Source: an uncultured Selenomonadaceae bacterium (GTDB taxonomy: Bacteria; Bacillota; Negativicutes; Selenomonadales; Selenomonadaceae). From it: a stretch of 6,263 bases of DNA. Position 1 is the first letter of the stretch; every line of letters begins with the position of its first letter. The position numbers and the translations under genes were made by a program. The stretch covers positions 1 to 6,263 of the forward strand of contig CACZOL010000098.1 of the NCBI GenBank assembly GCA_902782705.1, in the 5' to 3' direction. The notes under the pieces are model-generated. The model searched no databases. It saw only the letters and a program-made list of their open reading frames with translations, and was not told the DNA's origin. Positions 6,187 through 6,263 of this stretch are shown one piece after another.

Positions 6187-6263
6187 GCACCCGTAGCTCA
6201 GCTGGATAGAGCATCGGTCTTCTAAACCGAGGGTCGCGCGTTCGAATCGCGCCGGGCGCACCA
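6187..6263 (+). tRNA. tRNA-Arg (anticodon TCT)
   Basis: A complete 77-nt cloverleaf ending at the last base of the window, with encoded CCA, 5 nt after tRNA-Pro and so in the same transcript. The D arm is GCTC/GAGC. Anticodon stem TCGGT/ACCGA encloses loop CTTCTAA with TCT at 6221-6223. The T arm is GCGCG/CGCGC with loop TTCGAAT, and discriminator A73 is present. Acceptor GCACCCG faces CGGGCGC, which leaves an A-C mismatch at position 3-70 (6189/6257); the other six pairs are Watson-Crick. It reads AGA, and AGG by wobble. Confidence 0.95.

Noticed and set aside
1..6263. Mobile element, CRISPR array, defence or biosynthetic system
   Set aside because: No transposase, integrase, regular direct repeats, terminal inverted repeats or recognisable defence or biosynthetic domains were found; the region reads as ordinary motility genes plus tRNAs.

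Overview
The window is a GC-rich stretch, compact and entirely plus-strand, that looks like the 3' end of a chemotaxis/flagellar (fla/che) operon of a Firmicute, followed by the start of a tRNA operon. The gene order cheD, a membrane protein, fliA (sigma-28/SigD type), fapA (DUF342), then small and acidic accessory proteins, together with the GC-rich codon choice, suggests a motile Negativicutes (Selenomonas-like) or clostridial relative. The taxonomic call is inference from gene order and composition; no database was searched.

Layout. 1-423: cheD, cut at its 5' end by the window edge. 424-1440: a two-helix membrane protein with a very acidic, Lys/Arg-free tail, unrecognised. 1441-1498: a short gap with a hairpin and a strong Shine-Dalgarno. 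1499-2254: the flagellar sigma factor fliA. 2274-3944: fapA, a beta-helix protein with a C-terminal coiled-coil region. 3971-4297: an unrecognised 108-aa charged protein. 4348-4428: a possible 26-aa single-helix membrane peptide starting at TTG. 4432-6057: a 541-aa membrane-anchored coiled-coil protein with a long disordered middle and a small helix-turn-helix-like C-terminus, in the place where Bacillus carries swrB. A textbook sigma-A promoter (6054-6082) overlaps its stop codon and drives tRNA-Pro(TGG) (6105-6181) and tRNA-Arg(TCT) (6187-6263); the latter ends exactly at the window edge.

How the parts fit. CheD tunes chemoreceptors, FliA transcribes late flagellar and chemotaxis genes, and FapA-family proteins are linked to flagellar assembly. 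The tight spacing (0 to about 60 bp) and good ribosome binding sites indicate one long transcript, so the unrecognised membrane and charged proteins are probably accessory motility or flagellar-assembly factors. The least explained part is this set: two membrane proteins with long acidic disordered tails on either side of fliA-fapA, a charged 108-aa protein, and the micro-ORF. No mobile element, CRISPR array, defence gene or long repeat was seen, and no gene-free stretch exceeds 300 bases.
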